Source of the DNA: CAYZQH01 sp050300015
GTDB lineage: Bacteria; Pseudomonadota; Gammaproteobacteria; Pseudomonadales; Cellvibrionaceae
Direction: 5' to 3'
Length of the DNA: 64,000 bases
NCBI GenBank assembly: GCA_050300015.1
Contig: JBNKWZ010000029.1
Location: 182,024-246,023, forward strand
The notes under the pieces are model-generated. The model was given only the letters and a program-made list of their open reading frames with translations. It was not told the DNA's origin and ran no database searches. Below, piece by piece: positions 27,795 to 38,000 of the stretch. How positions within the stretch are numbered: position 1 is the first letter of the stretch; each line of letters begins with the position of its first letter. The position numbers and the translations under genes are program-made.

Positions 27795-28085
27795 GCACCA
27801 GTTCACGCTATCTTTAGCGTTTACAACAGTATGTCATGGCGTCTCAGTCGCTATCACGAGGCAGTCATAAAACGTTCCCGCAGAGTGTTTGACAGTTCAC
27901 GGGATCATTGCACTTTGTGAGCCACACGCTCCATACGCCGCGAACCACAGCGTCTCCAGTTTCGAGCACGCTCCAAATTGCAAATCCCTCCGTGAAAATT
28001 CTACCTACTGGTGCAATATCCGGGTTAATTGAGTTTTCTGCAATTACCCCTTAGTCTAGTCCTCAATTTCAGTGAGGGGATCGCC

Positions 28086-29432
28086 ATGAATGCTAGTTTT
28101 GATTTCGATTGTTTCGTAGTGGGTGCAGGCTCCGCAGGGGTACGCTTTGCTCGGGTAGCGTCTCAGCAGGGCGCGCGTGTCGCCGTTGCTGAACACCGCT
28201 ATTTGGGGGGCACATGTGTCAATGTGGGATGTGTGCCGAAAAAACTTTTTGTGTACGCCTCACAATTTTCCAAATCTTACAAGCTTGCAAGTAGCTTTGG
28301 GTGGCAAGTGGCGACGCCGGAGTTCGATTGGCCTACATTTATCGCCGCCAAAGACGTTGAAATAAAACGGTTGAACGGTATCTATGGCGGCTTGCTGTCG
28401 AAAGCGAATGTCACCCTATTGGAGGGGCAAGCGCGTATTGCCGGCCCAAATACTGTTGTGGTCAATCAACGTTCGTATACGTGCCGCACTATTATTATCG
28501 CAGTAGGCGGATGGCCAAGGCGCGGTGATTACCCTGGCGCGGAGCACACCATGACCTCCAATGAAATATTTGGCTTAACGAAACAGCCTAAAAGGGTATT
28601 GGTAGAGGGAGGAGGTTACATTGCGGTGGAGTTTGCCGGAATACTTAACGGGTTAGGTTCTGCCACCACACTGTGTTATCGAGGGCCACTTTTTTTAAGA
28701 GGGTTTGACCAACCGATCCGCCAAGCGCTGGCAGAGGCCTACACCCAAAATGGCGTCCAGCTGAAATGGAATACCACCATTCAAGCCATTGAAAAGCTGC
28801 CATCGGGGGAATTAAAAGTGACCGATAATCACGGGGAGCATCAAACCTTTGATGCTGTATTGAGCGCCATTGGCCGGCATCCTCTTACAGAAGATCTTGG
28901 ATTGGAGACGGTGGGGGTTGAGTGCTCGCCATCCGGGCATATCGTGGTAAATGATCATTTTCAGACCTCTGAGCCCAGCATATACGCCTTGGGCGACGTC
29001 GTGGGCCGCATAGATCTGACACCGGTGGCGATTCACGAAGCCACAGCCCTAGCGCACCACTTGGTCAGTGGCCATTCTATCTCGATAGACTATTCATCCA
29101 TTCCTACGGCTATTTTCAGTCAACCGGAAATCGCCACTGTGGGGCTTACAGAGGCGCAAGCACAAGCGTCAGGTAAAACTGTATCGGTTTTTGAATCGCG
29201 GTTTAATCCCATGAAATACTCATTGGGTGCATTTAAGCAAAAAAGCCTGCTACGTCTGATTGTTGAGTCTGATACCCAAGTCGTACTTGGCGCCCACATG
29301 CTAGGCGATGATGCAGCCGAGATGATGCAAACCCTTGCTATAGCCGTCAAAATGGGGGCAACTAAGCAAGATTTTGATCGCACCATTGGCATCCATCCCA
29401 CCTCTGCAGAAGAATGGGTGACATTAAAATAA
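28086..29432 (+). CDS. gor: Glutathione-disulfide reductase
   Basis: NADPH-dependent reduction of glutathione disulfide. From ATG 28086 (GAGGGG ribosome site) the product has 448 residues, the usual Gor length. It has the FAD motif VVGAGSAGVRFAR, the redox disulfide GGTCVNVGCVPKK, the second dinucleotide motif VEGGGYIAVEFAGIL, IYALGDVVGRIDLTPVA and the C-terminal active-site HPTSAEEWVT. The frame continues upstream but without a matching ribosome site. Monocistronic by appearance. Confidence 0.94.
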   Translation: MNASFDFDCFVVGAGSAGVRFARVASQQGARVAVAEHRYLGGTCVNVGCVPKKLFVYASQFSKSYKLASSFGWQVATPEFDWPTFIAAKDVEIKRLNGIYGGLLSKANVTLLEGQARIAGPNTVVVNQRSYTCRTIIIAVGGWPRRGDYPGAEHTMTSNEIFGLTKQPKRVLVEGGGYIAVEFAGILNGLGSATTLCYRGPLFLRGFDQPIRQALAEAYTQNGVQLKWNTTIQAIEKLPSGELKVTDNHGEHQTFDAVLSAIGRHPLTEDLGLETVGVECSPSGHIVVNDHFQTSEPSIYALGDVVGRIDLTPVAIHEATALAHHLVSGHSISIDYSSIPTAIFSQPEIATVGLTEAQAQASGKTVSVFESRFNPMKYSLGAFKQKSLLRLIVESDTQVVLGAHMLGDDAAEMMQTLAIAVKMGATKQDFDRTIGIHPTSAEEWVTLK

Positions 29433-29453
29433 AACCGCCGACGCTAACACTGG

Positions 29454-29726
29454 TTACTCAGCCGTATCGAACTCAGCCTCTAAGGTCGGGTTCAGCTCCT
29501 TTGTCACCAGCGCAGGGTTAACAATTTGATAATAAATCCATTTTCGCGCGTCATAGGTATTGGCAATCACATCATTTTGCATGCAATGCCTTAAATCTCG
29601 TCGAGCTTTTTGTGGGCAAAACCCGCGTGAGGCCATGTATAGGCCCCACAGCGCTGCATCTATCGACACTGAAAGCCGACGCCCGCTTGCACTTTTTCCG
29701 TCAACAATCACCAGGGGTGTTGTCAT
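29454..29726 (-). CDS. Hypothetical protein, 90 residues
   Basis: I do not recognise this protein. It starts at an ATG with a good ribosome site (GGAGAG, 4 bases before). It contains two cysteines, in RGFCPQKARRDLRHC, and an aromatic segment (ARKWIYYQIVNPALV); there is no signal peptide or membrane helix. It lies tail-to-tail with gor, 21 bases away, and upstream of it is the AT-rich region with the parS-like site. Probably real on the strength of start signal and composition. Confidence 0.5.
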   Translation of the reverse strand: MTTPLVIVDGKSASGRRLSVSIDAALWGLYMASRGFCPQKARRDLRHCMQNDVIANTYDARKWIYYQIVNPALVTKELNPTLEAEFDTAE

Positions 29727-30029
29727 GATTCTCTCCAGATGGTTGTTTTTTTTATTATGATTTTCGGCGCCTACTTTATGGGATTCAACGGCAAAATGCG
29801 ATGTCTTTGTCTATGCTTAATTGGACTATAGGATGCATTTTTAATACATATATATCTATGTTTCACGTGGAACGCTGATGAATGTTTCACGCTTACGCAA
29901 GTGTGGAGTAATGATTCGAAGGGGTCCTTAATAACGTGAGCCTCGCTAGATACCCCAAAGCCGCTAAATACAGGCCCTTGATATGAGACTGGCCTTATTT
30001 ACACGAAGCAAAGACGTTGTGAGACTACA
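29727..30029. other. Intergenic region with parS-like site
   Basis: About 300 bases without a gene, AT-rich on its left side. It holds the ParB-type site at 29859-29874 and the half-site at 29883-29891. It also presumably holds the promoter of the export/adhesin gene set that starts at 30030. I see no terminator hairpin or RNA gene. Confidence 0.5.
29859..29874. promoter_or_regulatory. Candidate parS (ParB-binding) site
   Basis: TGTTTCACGTGGAACG matches the bacterial parS consensus TGTTNCACGTGNAACA at all defined positions except the last base. Its core TTCACGTGGAA is nearly palindromic. Nine bases downstream a half-site TGTTTCACG follows (29883-29891). It lies between genes rather than inside one. 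No parAB genes are in the window, so whether this region is origin-proximal cannot be told. Confidence 0.6.
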
Positions 30030-31691
30030 TTGATAGACCGTTGGCTTGCCTTATTAAGTGGTCGAGTACCCAAGTTGTCCAGAGCTGCGGTGGTTCGTTC
30101 GCACGATGGCAGTGCGATTGCGAGTTTTCCCCCGAACTCCATCGATGTGCAATGGTGCACGCAAAGTAGAGGCTGGCGTGTTACCAAACCGCATATTGAA
30201 TATTTATCCGAGCAAAATGGCGCGATTTTGCGTTTCCCAATGGTACGTAAAGGCATTACCTATGCAATATTATGCCTTGAAGTGCATCTCGATGCGCGCC
30301 AAATTCAGACGCTGGAACCGCTTATCCTGTGGTCTATATCTTGGTTAGAACTCGTGGGGGAACACAACGCTCAGTCTGACAAAGGCCTAGAGCGGGTTCT
30401 CAATATTTTAGAAACCGTTTCTCAATACGGCGACGTTAAAGACAGTAGTGAGGTTTTGGCGTCAACACTTGCTAGCACCTACGGTTTGGCTGGTGTTTAC
30501 TTGGCTGTACGTATAAACGGTCAATATCAAGTGTTAGCGTGCTCCCATCAGCGCAAATTAGACCCAGAATCCAGCTCTGTGCAAAAAATTCAGCGGGCTT
30601 TAAATACTAAAGACTTTGAAGAGCAAAAGGCCGCCGTAGAGCTTTTGCAAGCACACTATGAATCTCAGGTGCCTGCCATGTATATGGTGCGATTGCCGAT
30701 TACAGGTGCGCAGGGTGACATTGGCCAAGTTATACTGTTTTATGCAAACACGCAAAAGCACCGTATCAGCACCGTCAATGCTCAAGTGCGAATGGTTAAC
30801 AAGCACTTGGCTCCTTTGTTTGAGCAGCTAATTCATCAATCAGAACATTGGCTGTGGCGATTCCATCGTCGCGTGTTGGCGATACTCAAACACAAAACCT
30901 GGTGGCCTTGGCCTGTTTTGTTGGCAACGGGTGTCATCTTAAGTTTGGTTCAAATACCTAAGACTGTGAGTGCTGATGCCAACTTAGAAGGCGCGGTGCA
31001 AATGGCCATTGTGGCACCAGAGGACGGTTATTTAGAGTCCGTTTCGGTAAAAGCGGGTCAAATCATTGAAAAAGGGCAGGTCTTAGCACATCTAGACGAC
31101 CAGGCGATACGTGCTGAAATACGGCGATGGCAAAGTGAATACAAAGAGTTTGAAAGGCAATACAGTAAAGAGCTCAATGCTTTAAACCCGGTGCAAATGC
31201 GCATTGCCAAAGCCAAAATGGAACAGGCCAAAGCGCAATTGAACTTGCAAACACAGAAGTTAGAGCGCGTACACATAAAGGCGCCTATGAGCGGCGTGGT
31301 GGTCAGTGGGGATTTAAGCCGTGCCATTGGCTCACCCGTGAAAAAAGGCCAACCGCTTTATGAAATGGCGCCTTTGAATGCCTTTAAATTGGTCATTTGG
31401 GCGAGTGAGAAAGACATTCAGTCCATAAAAAAAGGACAAACCGGCGAGTTATTACTCAACGCTTTTCCCCAACACGCCGTGACCTTTCGTACCGTGTCGG
31501 TATCCTCACTTTATCAGGAAGGACAAGCCGATGTGACTTATCGTATAGAGGCGCATCTAGAACCGACAGGTTTATCGTTGCGTCCTGGTATGAGTGGTAT
31601 CGCCAAAATTAAAACCTCTAAAGTCAGTCTGTTAAGCCTTTTATTTAGGGACCCATACGAGTGGCTGCGTATGCGAATATGGTCTCTGTGA
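30030..31691 (+). CDS. HlyD-like membrane adaptor with N-terminal GAF-like domain
   Basis: A 553-residue protein in two parts. Residues 1-280 are soluble; 115-260 (RVLNILETVSQYGDV, YLAVRINGQYQVLAC, LPITGAQGDIGQVILFY) look like a GAF domain. A single membrane helix (~291-310) follows, then an adaptor: barrel-sandwich halves at ~318-358 and 412-450 (EGAVQMAIVAPEDGYLESV, KAPMSGVVVSG) around a coiled coil 360-410. The end, DPYEWLRMRIWSL, recurs in adaptors next to giant proteins. It is first in the gene set; its TGA overlaps the next ATG (TGATG). Inferred role: inner-membrane/periplasmic part of an exporter. Confidence 0.8.
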   Translation: MIDRWLALLSGRVPKLSRAAVVRSHDGSAIASFPPNSIDVQWCTQSRGWRVTKPHIEYLSEQNGAILRFPMVRKGITYAILCLEVHLDARQIQTLEPLILWSISWLELVGEHNAQSDKGLERVLNILETVSQYGDVKDSSEVLASTLASTYGLAGVYLAVRINGQYQVLACSHQRKLDPESSSVQKIQRALNTKDFEEQKAAVELLQAHYESQVPAMYMVRLPITGAQGDIGQVILFYANTQKHRISTVNAQVRMVNKHLAPLFEQLIHQSEHWLWRFHRRVLAILKHKTWWPWPVLLATGVILSLVQIPKTVSADANLEGAVQMAIVAPEDGYLESVSVKAGQIIEKGQVLAHLDDQAIRAEIRRWQSEYKEFERQYSKELNALNPVQMRIAKAKMEQAKAQLNLQTQKLERVHIKAPMSGVVVSGDLSRAIGSPVKKGQPLYEMAPLNAFKLVIWASEKDIQSIKKGQTGELLLNAFPQHAVTFRTVSVSSLYQEGQADVTYRIEAHLEPTGLSLRPGMSGIAKIKTSKVSLLSLLFRDPYEWLRMRIWSL

Positions 31692-33832
31692 TGAGTTTGA
31701 CGTTGGACGTTAACGCAGAAACACTCTCTCAAATTTTGGGCAATGCCATTCTCCAGCTGTCTCCTGACGTCACTATTACGCAACAAACACAGCGCGCGCA
31801 AATTGCTATCATTTTACACAATCGTGTCAACAATCAGTACTTTAAGACAACCGTATTCGTTCAAACTTTGTTATCAAAGTTAGATGGAAAAAAAACGCTA
31901 AAGGCCATTTTATCTGAAAATCCGAAGTTGCAAGATTGGATCGACGCAGAAGTCACATTTTGGCCTTTGATGAGCAAACTATTGGAGGCTGGAATTGTAG
32001 TTTCCAATATCCCTGTTGACTACAGAAAATCTTTAACGGACAACAAGCGTAAGGCCCGTCAATCGCGCTTAGCGCTGGTAATCCGGCCCTGGTTTATCAA
32101 GCTCCCCTTGGTGAATCCGGATAATCTGTTAACGCGATTAAACAAATTGACATATTGGTTGTGGACGCCAGTCATGGCAGCGATTTGGGTTGGGCTGCTG
32201 CTCATCACCGGCTTGTCGGCTGTTCAAGAATGGGCGAGCCTGCAAAATTATTGGGAAGTCCGATTTTTCAATGTTCATAACCTATTCATCGTTCTTGTTT
32301 GCTATCCGATTTTAAAGGGCTTTCATGAGCTAGCACATGGATTAACCACTAAGCGCTGGGGAGGGCAAGTTACGCAGGCTGGCATTGCATTACTCTTTTT
32401 TGTGCCTGTACCCTTTATGGATGCTTCAGCCAGTATCGCTTTTGAAAAAAAACAACGTCGCATAGTGGTTGCGAGCGCAGGCATCGTTGCTGAATTATTT
32501 TTTGCAAGTGTTGCATTTTGGGTTTGGAAATACATCGATAACATTTTTCTCAAAGACCTCTGCATGAACGTCATGTTGATTGGCGCTGTTTCCAGTGTAT
32601 TTTTTAATGGCAATCCACTGCTCAAATATGATGGGTACCATATTTTGTGCGACCTAATTGAAATTCCAAATTTGGGGCTTCGCGCCAAGTCCCACTGTTC
32701 GTATTTGTACAAAAAATGCATTTTAGGGATTGACCATGGTAATTCCTCTAGTACACGTGGTGAAGCTCTTTGGTTGACCGGGTATGGCGTTTGCTCTGGT
32801 TTGTATCGGATGGTGTTGAGTTTTTTAATCGCTTTTTTTATGCTGGGTAAATATTTTTATATTGGTGTACTGCTCGGCTTTTGGGCGTTTACGACACAGG
32901 TTTTATTGCCGTCCATTAAAGGCATTGTCGCACTGTTTCGGCTAGGTCGGCGAGAGCGTAGAGCCGTGCGCGTCTGGTCGACGACATTGCTAGGAGCGGG
33001 TGTGCTCATGGCGGCATTAACGCTTGTGCCCGTGTTTCATACGGATGCCACTGAAGGTATCGTCGACCTTCCGGGAGAACACTACCTGAAGGCCAATACC
33101 TCGGGTTTTGTTGAGCACATTTATGTTGAAAATGGTCAAAGCGTGGTGCAAGGCGAACCTATTTTGAGGTTGCGTAATGATGAATTGGTGCACACCATAC
33201 AATTGTTAACCTATCAAATAGAAGAAACTCAACTCATGTTGAATGCTGCCATGCAGGATGACAGCGTCGAAGTCGCATTATTCAGAGATGAGTTGCAAAA
33301 CCTCAAGCTGGAATTGGCCGAGCGCCTCTCAGAACAAAACCATTTGGAACTAAAAGCACCGACTGACGGCCGTATTGTATGGGTGGCACCTTTTACAAAA
33401 CAGAGTTACTTTGAGCGAGGTGAGCGTATCGCTGCAGTTAGCTCTGATCAATATGAGGCGACCTTTGTACTGAGTGAATCGGAAATGTATCGCTGGCAAA
33501 GACACAACCCTCAAGTAAGTGTACGCTGGTCGAGAGCGCAGGACATTGAGATACATCTTGTGTCCTTGAATCTGGAATCACAAGCCGTTCTAACTTTGCC
33601 CCATCCCTTTTTAAGCTCGCAATTTGGGGGCTCGCATCCTGTTGATCTCACTGACAAGAGCCATACCAAAAGTTTGTTTCCCCACTTTGTATTAAGGTTG
33701 AGAATCAAACCTGAGCGACCACTTCCCGCAGGCGCAAGAGTTACAGCGCTGTTAACCTATGAGTCGGCGCCGTTGGCGGCGCGAGTGTTGACTCACATTC
33801 GCCAAGCCCTATTAAAGCAAACCGGTGTCTGA
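31691..33832 (+). CDS. M50-family membrane metallopeptidase fused to HlyD-type barrel
   Basis: A 713-residue multi-pass protein (COG1994 / putative peptide zinc metalloprotease type). Zinc motif HELAH is at residues 212-216 in KGFHELAHGL, and the second M50 motif NPLLKYDGYH is at ~308-317, with D314 the probable third ligand. About eight hydrophobic segments span 150-450. The C-terminal part (460-620) is a barrel-sandwich/coiled-coil adaptor (YLKANTSGFVEHIYVENGQ, ELKAPTDGRIVWVAP). The ATG at 31691 shares a base with the previous stop, implying coupling. Both catalytic motifs look intact, so processing of a membrane-bound substrate is plausible. Confidence 0.82.
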   Translation: MSLTLDVNAETLSQILGNAILQLSPDVTITQQTQRAQIAIILHNRVNNQYFKTTVFVQTLLSKLDGKKTLKAILSENPKLQDWIDAEVTFWPLMSKLLEAGIVVSNIPVDYRKSLTDNKRKARQSRLALVIRPWFIKLPLVNPDNLLTRLNKLTYWLWTPVMAAIWVGLLLITGLSAVQEWASLQNYWEVRFFNVHNLFIVLVCYPILKGFHELAHGLTTKRWGGQVTQAGIALLFFVPVPFMDASASIAFEKKQRRIVVASAGIVAELFFASVAFWVWKYIDNIFLKDLCMNVMLIGAVSSVFFNGNPLLKYDGYHILCDLIEIPNLGLRAKSHCSYLYKKCILGIDHGNSSSTRGEALWLTGYGVCSGLYRMVLSFLIAFFMLGKYFYIGVLLGFWAFTTQVLLPSIKGIVALFRLGRRERRAVRVWSTTLLGAGVLMAALTLVPVFHTDATEGIVDLPGEHYLKANTSGFVEHIYVENGQSVVQGEPILRLRNDELVHTIQLLTYQIEETQLMLNAAMQDDSVEVALFRDELQNLKLELAERLSEQNHLELKAPTDGRIVWVAPFTKQSYFERGERIAAVSSDQYEATFVLSESEMYRWQRHNPQVSVRWSRAQDIEIHLVSLNLESQAVLTLPHPFLSSQFGGSHPVDLTDKSHTKSLFPHFVLRLRIKPERPLPAGARVTALLTYESAPLAARVLTHIRQALLKQTGV

Positions 33833-33921
33833 CCTGGCAAAGGGACGTGCACGGGCTATGCTATTGATATACCAACATAAATGTAATGCATTCTGCTAAG
33901 TTCAGTGGCGGCATTGATAAA

Positions 33922-34737
33922 ATGAGAGTTCCTCCAATTATGATCATTCGCGCAGCTTTTTTGGGACTGCTAACGCTTAGCGCCACCACTTTGGCCAGTG
34001 ATGTCTATACCGCTGCCGATTGCTTGATTGTGCCTCACAAAGTGACCCATTTGTCCAGTCCCGTGATGGGGGTCATTGCGACCGTCAATGTTCAAAAAAG
34101 TGATACCGTTAAAGCTGGAGATGTAGTGGCACAGATGGAGTCTAGTGTCGAACGGGCCGCAGTGGATTTGGCCGAGGTTCGTGCACAAATTACCTCTGAG
34201 ATTGAGGAGGGTAAAGTGAATACGGCTTATGATCGAAAGCGTAAAACTCGCATGGATTCCTTGTTTAAACAAAACAATATTTCAGAAGATGTGAAAGATG
34301 AATTTGAGCGCGATGAACGCTTGGCGAAAGCCCGGTTACAACAGGCCCTGGACTTAAAAAAAGTTCGAGAGTACGAATTGGCTACTGCACGCGCACGTCT
34401 TAAACAAAAAACCATTACTTCACCCTTTGACGGCTTGGTACTGGAGGTGAGTAAACACCCCGGTGAGTATGTTGAAGAGCAACCCATTGTCACCATCGCA
34501 CAGCTGGACCCACTCAATGTAGAGGCGATATTGCCCATTGAATTTTTTGGAAAAATTCAACCCGGTATGAATGCCGATATTCACATCGAAACCTTTCCCG
34601 ATCGGAATCGATCTGCAACTGTTGTGGTTGTGGACCCGGTGGGTAATGCAGCTTCTGGCACGTTCGGTGTACGGCTTGAATTGTCCAACCCCGGTCATAA
34701 AATCCCTGCGGGCTTGAAGTGCCAAGCCAAATTTTAA
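33922..34737 (+). CDS. Periplasmic adaptor (HlyD/RND membrane-fusion type)
   Basis: About 271 residues: a signal peptide (MIIRAAFLGLLTLSATTLAS), barrel-sandwich halves (HLSSPVMGVIATVNVQKSD, TSPFDGLVLEVSKHPGEYV), a coiled coil between them (KRKTRMDSLFKQNNIS...RARLKQK) and a beta-barrel (LDPLNVEAILPIEFFGKI). It lacks an RND pump partner nearby. In-frame ATGs at 33886, 33922 and 33940 are all possible; 33922 is chosen as a compromise with the signal peptide close behind. It lies 89 bases after the M50 gene and 263 before the giant gene, so it likely works with both. Confidence 0.8.
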   Translation: MRVPPIMIIRAAFLGLLTLSATTLASDVYTAADCLIVPHKVTHLSSPVMGVIATVNVQKSDTVKAGDVVAQMESSVERAAVDLAEVRAQITSEIEEGKVNTAYDRKRKTRMDSLFKQNNISEDVKDEFERDERLAKARLQQALDLKKVREYELATARARLKQKTITSPFDGLVLEVSKHPGEYVEEQPIVTIAQLDPLNVEAILPIEFFGKIQPGMNADIHIETFPDRNRSATVVVVDPVGNAASGTFGVRLELSNPGHKIPAGLKCQAKF

Positions 34738-35000
34738 GAATTCACTTTTTATTAAATGCCTTTCTTTAGAAAAAAGCTTCCGCCTTTCTCCCACGCCCTC
34801 CGTTTATCGCTTAGCTGTCCATCTTGCTCAAAAATTACACATGTTCTTTGAAATAGGCGCCATTGTTATCTATTTTTAATTAGAAGTACTTTAAGTGCGT
34901 CATATTAAATCGTGTGGTCATAACTGAATGTTACTTTTAGATGTGGATCAATACAGTTCGGTTACAAGGCCTTCGTATTTAACCATTACCCATCAATTGA

Positions 35001-38000
35001 GTGATTGAAACATTGCGACAGCCAAATACGCCAACAATTCGCTCTTCCCCCTTAAGGCCACGGTTTGGATTTGAAATTCTAGAACCTAGAATCCTATTGT
35101 CGGGTGATGCCTTTGGTGTTTCGGTCGATCAAGTGGATGACGGTTTTGCTGCTTTTCCCGGTGACCTCTCAGACCAAGAGTTTGTTGCACTTTGGGCTGC
35201 CAAATTACAAGACCACTATGCCGCCAGCACCTCCGCTCACGCTTTATTTTCTGAAGATGAATCAAAGGCTGCAGATACTCAAAATACCCCGTTGGATTTG
35301 GATGCGATGGCAGAGGTTTTCGATGGCGGTCGTCATGAATTGATTGTGGTGGATGCCGGGATTGAAAGCGCTATAGATCTGATCAACTCTTTAGAATTAG
35401 AGGAAGACGTTAATTACCACATAGAATGGATCAACCAAGGTGAGAATGGTATCGAAGAACTCACCAATCTTCTGGCAGGCTACGACACACTTTCTGCGGT
35501 ACATGTGCTCAGCCATGGTAACGAGGCCGCACTTCAGTTGGGGGCTTCCGTATTGGACCACCAGGCTTTATCGCAATACTCCGATGTTATTGCCACGTGG
35601 GGCGAAGCACTAGTACCTGAAGGGGACTTACTGCTCTATGGCTGTAATGTGGCGTTAGGTGAGGGCGCGCAGCTTATCCAAAGCCTTAGCGAAATGACTG
35701 CATTGGATGTGGCGGCCAGCAACAACATCACCGGTACAGAAGCCGCTAACGGCGACTGGACGCTTGAGGTGGAACTCGGTGAAATCACAGCCACCAGTTT
35801 GGCACTTACCGAGAGTGCTCAATGGCAAGGCAGCTTAATTGAATTAACAGTGACGACAAACAGTGATCGTACACTCGACCCCAGTGTTATCTCATACAAC
35901 GATTACCTGTTAAACGGTAACGCTGGCCATCTCGACCTATCGTTTCGCGAAGCGATTCAACTCATTAACATGACAGGAGACACAGCCAATAAGATTGATT
36001 TCGCTTTGGCCGATTCGGCTATCACGCTAAGCTCAGCCTTGCCAGAGCTGAATTTTACCACTGATGTCATTGGTTTGGGCGATGTTAGTGTTAGCGGTGA
36101 TGCGAGTGTACTCACGGTGATTGCGAGCAACTCTACGGTCACTGGCATGACACTGACTTCCCATGCTGACTCGGCGTTAATCATTATCGGAGATAATATT
36201 AAGGTAACCGGGAATCAATTGGTGAGCTCAGGCAATCATGGTATCGAAATTTACGGTGCCAATAGTGTCATTGGTGGGACAACTGCTGAAGAGCGAAATG
36301 TGATCTCCGATAATGCAGGAAACGGTATTTTAGTATACGGCGCCGGCACGGTGGGCACCACCATATCTGGTAATTATATTGGTCTTGAGGCTACTGGAGA
36401 GTTTAATTGGGGAAATGGACTGTCAGGGGTTGAAATTGCCGAAGGTGCCAACTCAATCACCGTTGGTGGTTTCACCGCAACCGCACGCAACGTCATTTCT
36501 GGTAATGGCGGTGATGGCATTCACGTGGATCAAAAAAGTTTTTCAGTCTCCATTGCTCGAAATTACATCGGCACGGCAGCCGATGGACTTGGCTATGTGG
36601 GTAACGGTGGTGATGGTGTGCGCATCAGTAGCGAAGAACCCTATTACGCCGAACTTTATAGCCATGTTTATGTTCGAAACAATATTATCGCCTTTAATGC
36701 TGGCGCCGGCATTAATGTCGATAGTACCTCTGCCGCGGGTAATAGTTTTACTGAAAACGTTATTTACAGTAATGGTGGAATCAGTATTGACCTCAATGAC
36801 GATGGGCGTTCACCAAATGATCTCGACGATGTAGATTTGGGCGCAAACTATACCAATAATTTTCCAATCATTGATGTCTTAGAGTTTCAAGGTGGCCTTG
36901 TACATATCGAGGGCTCTGTAAATTACAATGTATTCGCTCCTGGAGAGGTTATAACTGTCCATTTTTATGTTTCAGACTCACTGACGGTCGATGGATATGC
37001 CGAGGCCAAGCAGTTCCTTGGTGAACACAATTTTTCCGATTCCGGCTTTGGCGTTGAAACGTTTAATTTGGATTTTGCTGTATCGGTTCCTGACAACAGC
37101 TACATCAGTGCTACCTTGTCGCGTTTCAGCGGTACTTCTGAGTTTTCAGACCCGGTCTTGCTCACGTCGGGCGCCCCGGCCAATGTTCCCCCTACCGGGA
37201 CCGTGTTGATTGGTGGCTCGGCCATTCAGGGTGCGGTGCTCACAGCCAGTAACACATTGAACGACCCCAATGGGAATGGCACTGTGTCCTACCAGTGGCG
37301 ACGCAACGGCACAGATATCGTCGGTGCGGCGAATGACAACTACACCCTAACCCAAGATGATGTGGGGGCTGACATAACCGTAGAAGCCTCCTATCAAGAC
37401 CAGGGTGGCTTTTTAGAGTCTGTTGTAAGCCCAACCCCAATTGGCCCCGTGGCAAACGTAAATGATGCGGCCACAGGCAGTGTCACACTCACAGGCACAC
37501 CTGAAGAAGATCAAACCCTAACGTTAGCCACAACCATCACCGATATTGATGGTCTCGATAGTGTGAATTACAACTATCAATGGTATCGCGACGGCGTCGC
37601 CATAGCCGGTGCCAACAACACAAGTTACACATTAACAGACACCGACGTGGGTGCCGTCATTCGTGCAGACGTGTCTTTTACTGATGACCTCGGCTCAAAT
37701 GAATTATTGCAAAGTGGTAACACCACAAGCGTTGTCAATATCAATGATGTGCCCACCGGAAGTCTTACCATTAGTGGCACACCCTCAGAAGACCAGACAT
37801 TGACAGTGGTAAATACCATCAGCGATGCCGATGGTCTGCCCAGTGGGGGAGTGGATATTCAATGGCGCCGGGATGGCGTAGACATTGTCGGCGCCACCTC
37901 GACTACCTATACCCTTTCAGATATTGATGTAGGTAGCTCCATTGATGTGGTCGTGCAGTATCAAGATTTGCAAGGTACCAATGAAAGTGTTGCCAGTGAC

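Noticed and set aside
27795..28085. CGGGTTAAT and TGCAAT near 28010-28035 considered as a fourth repeat copy
   Set aside because: Only the end motif matches; none of the internal blocks or hairpins of the element are present.
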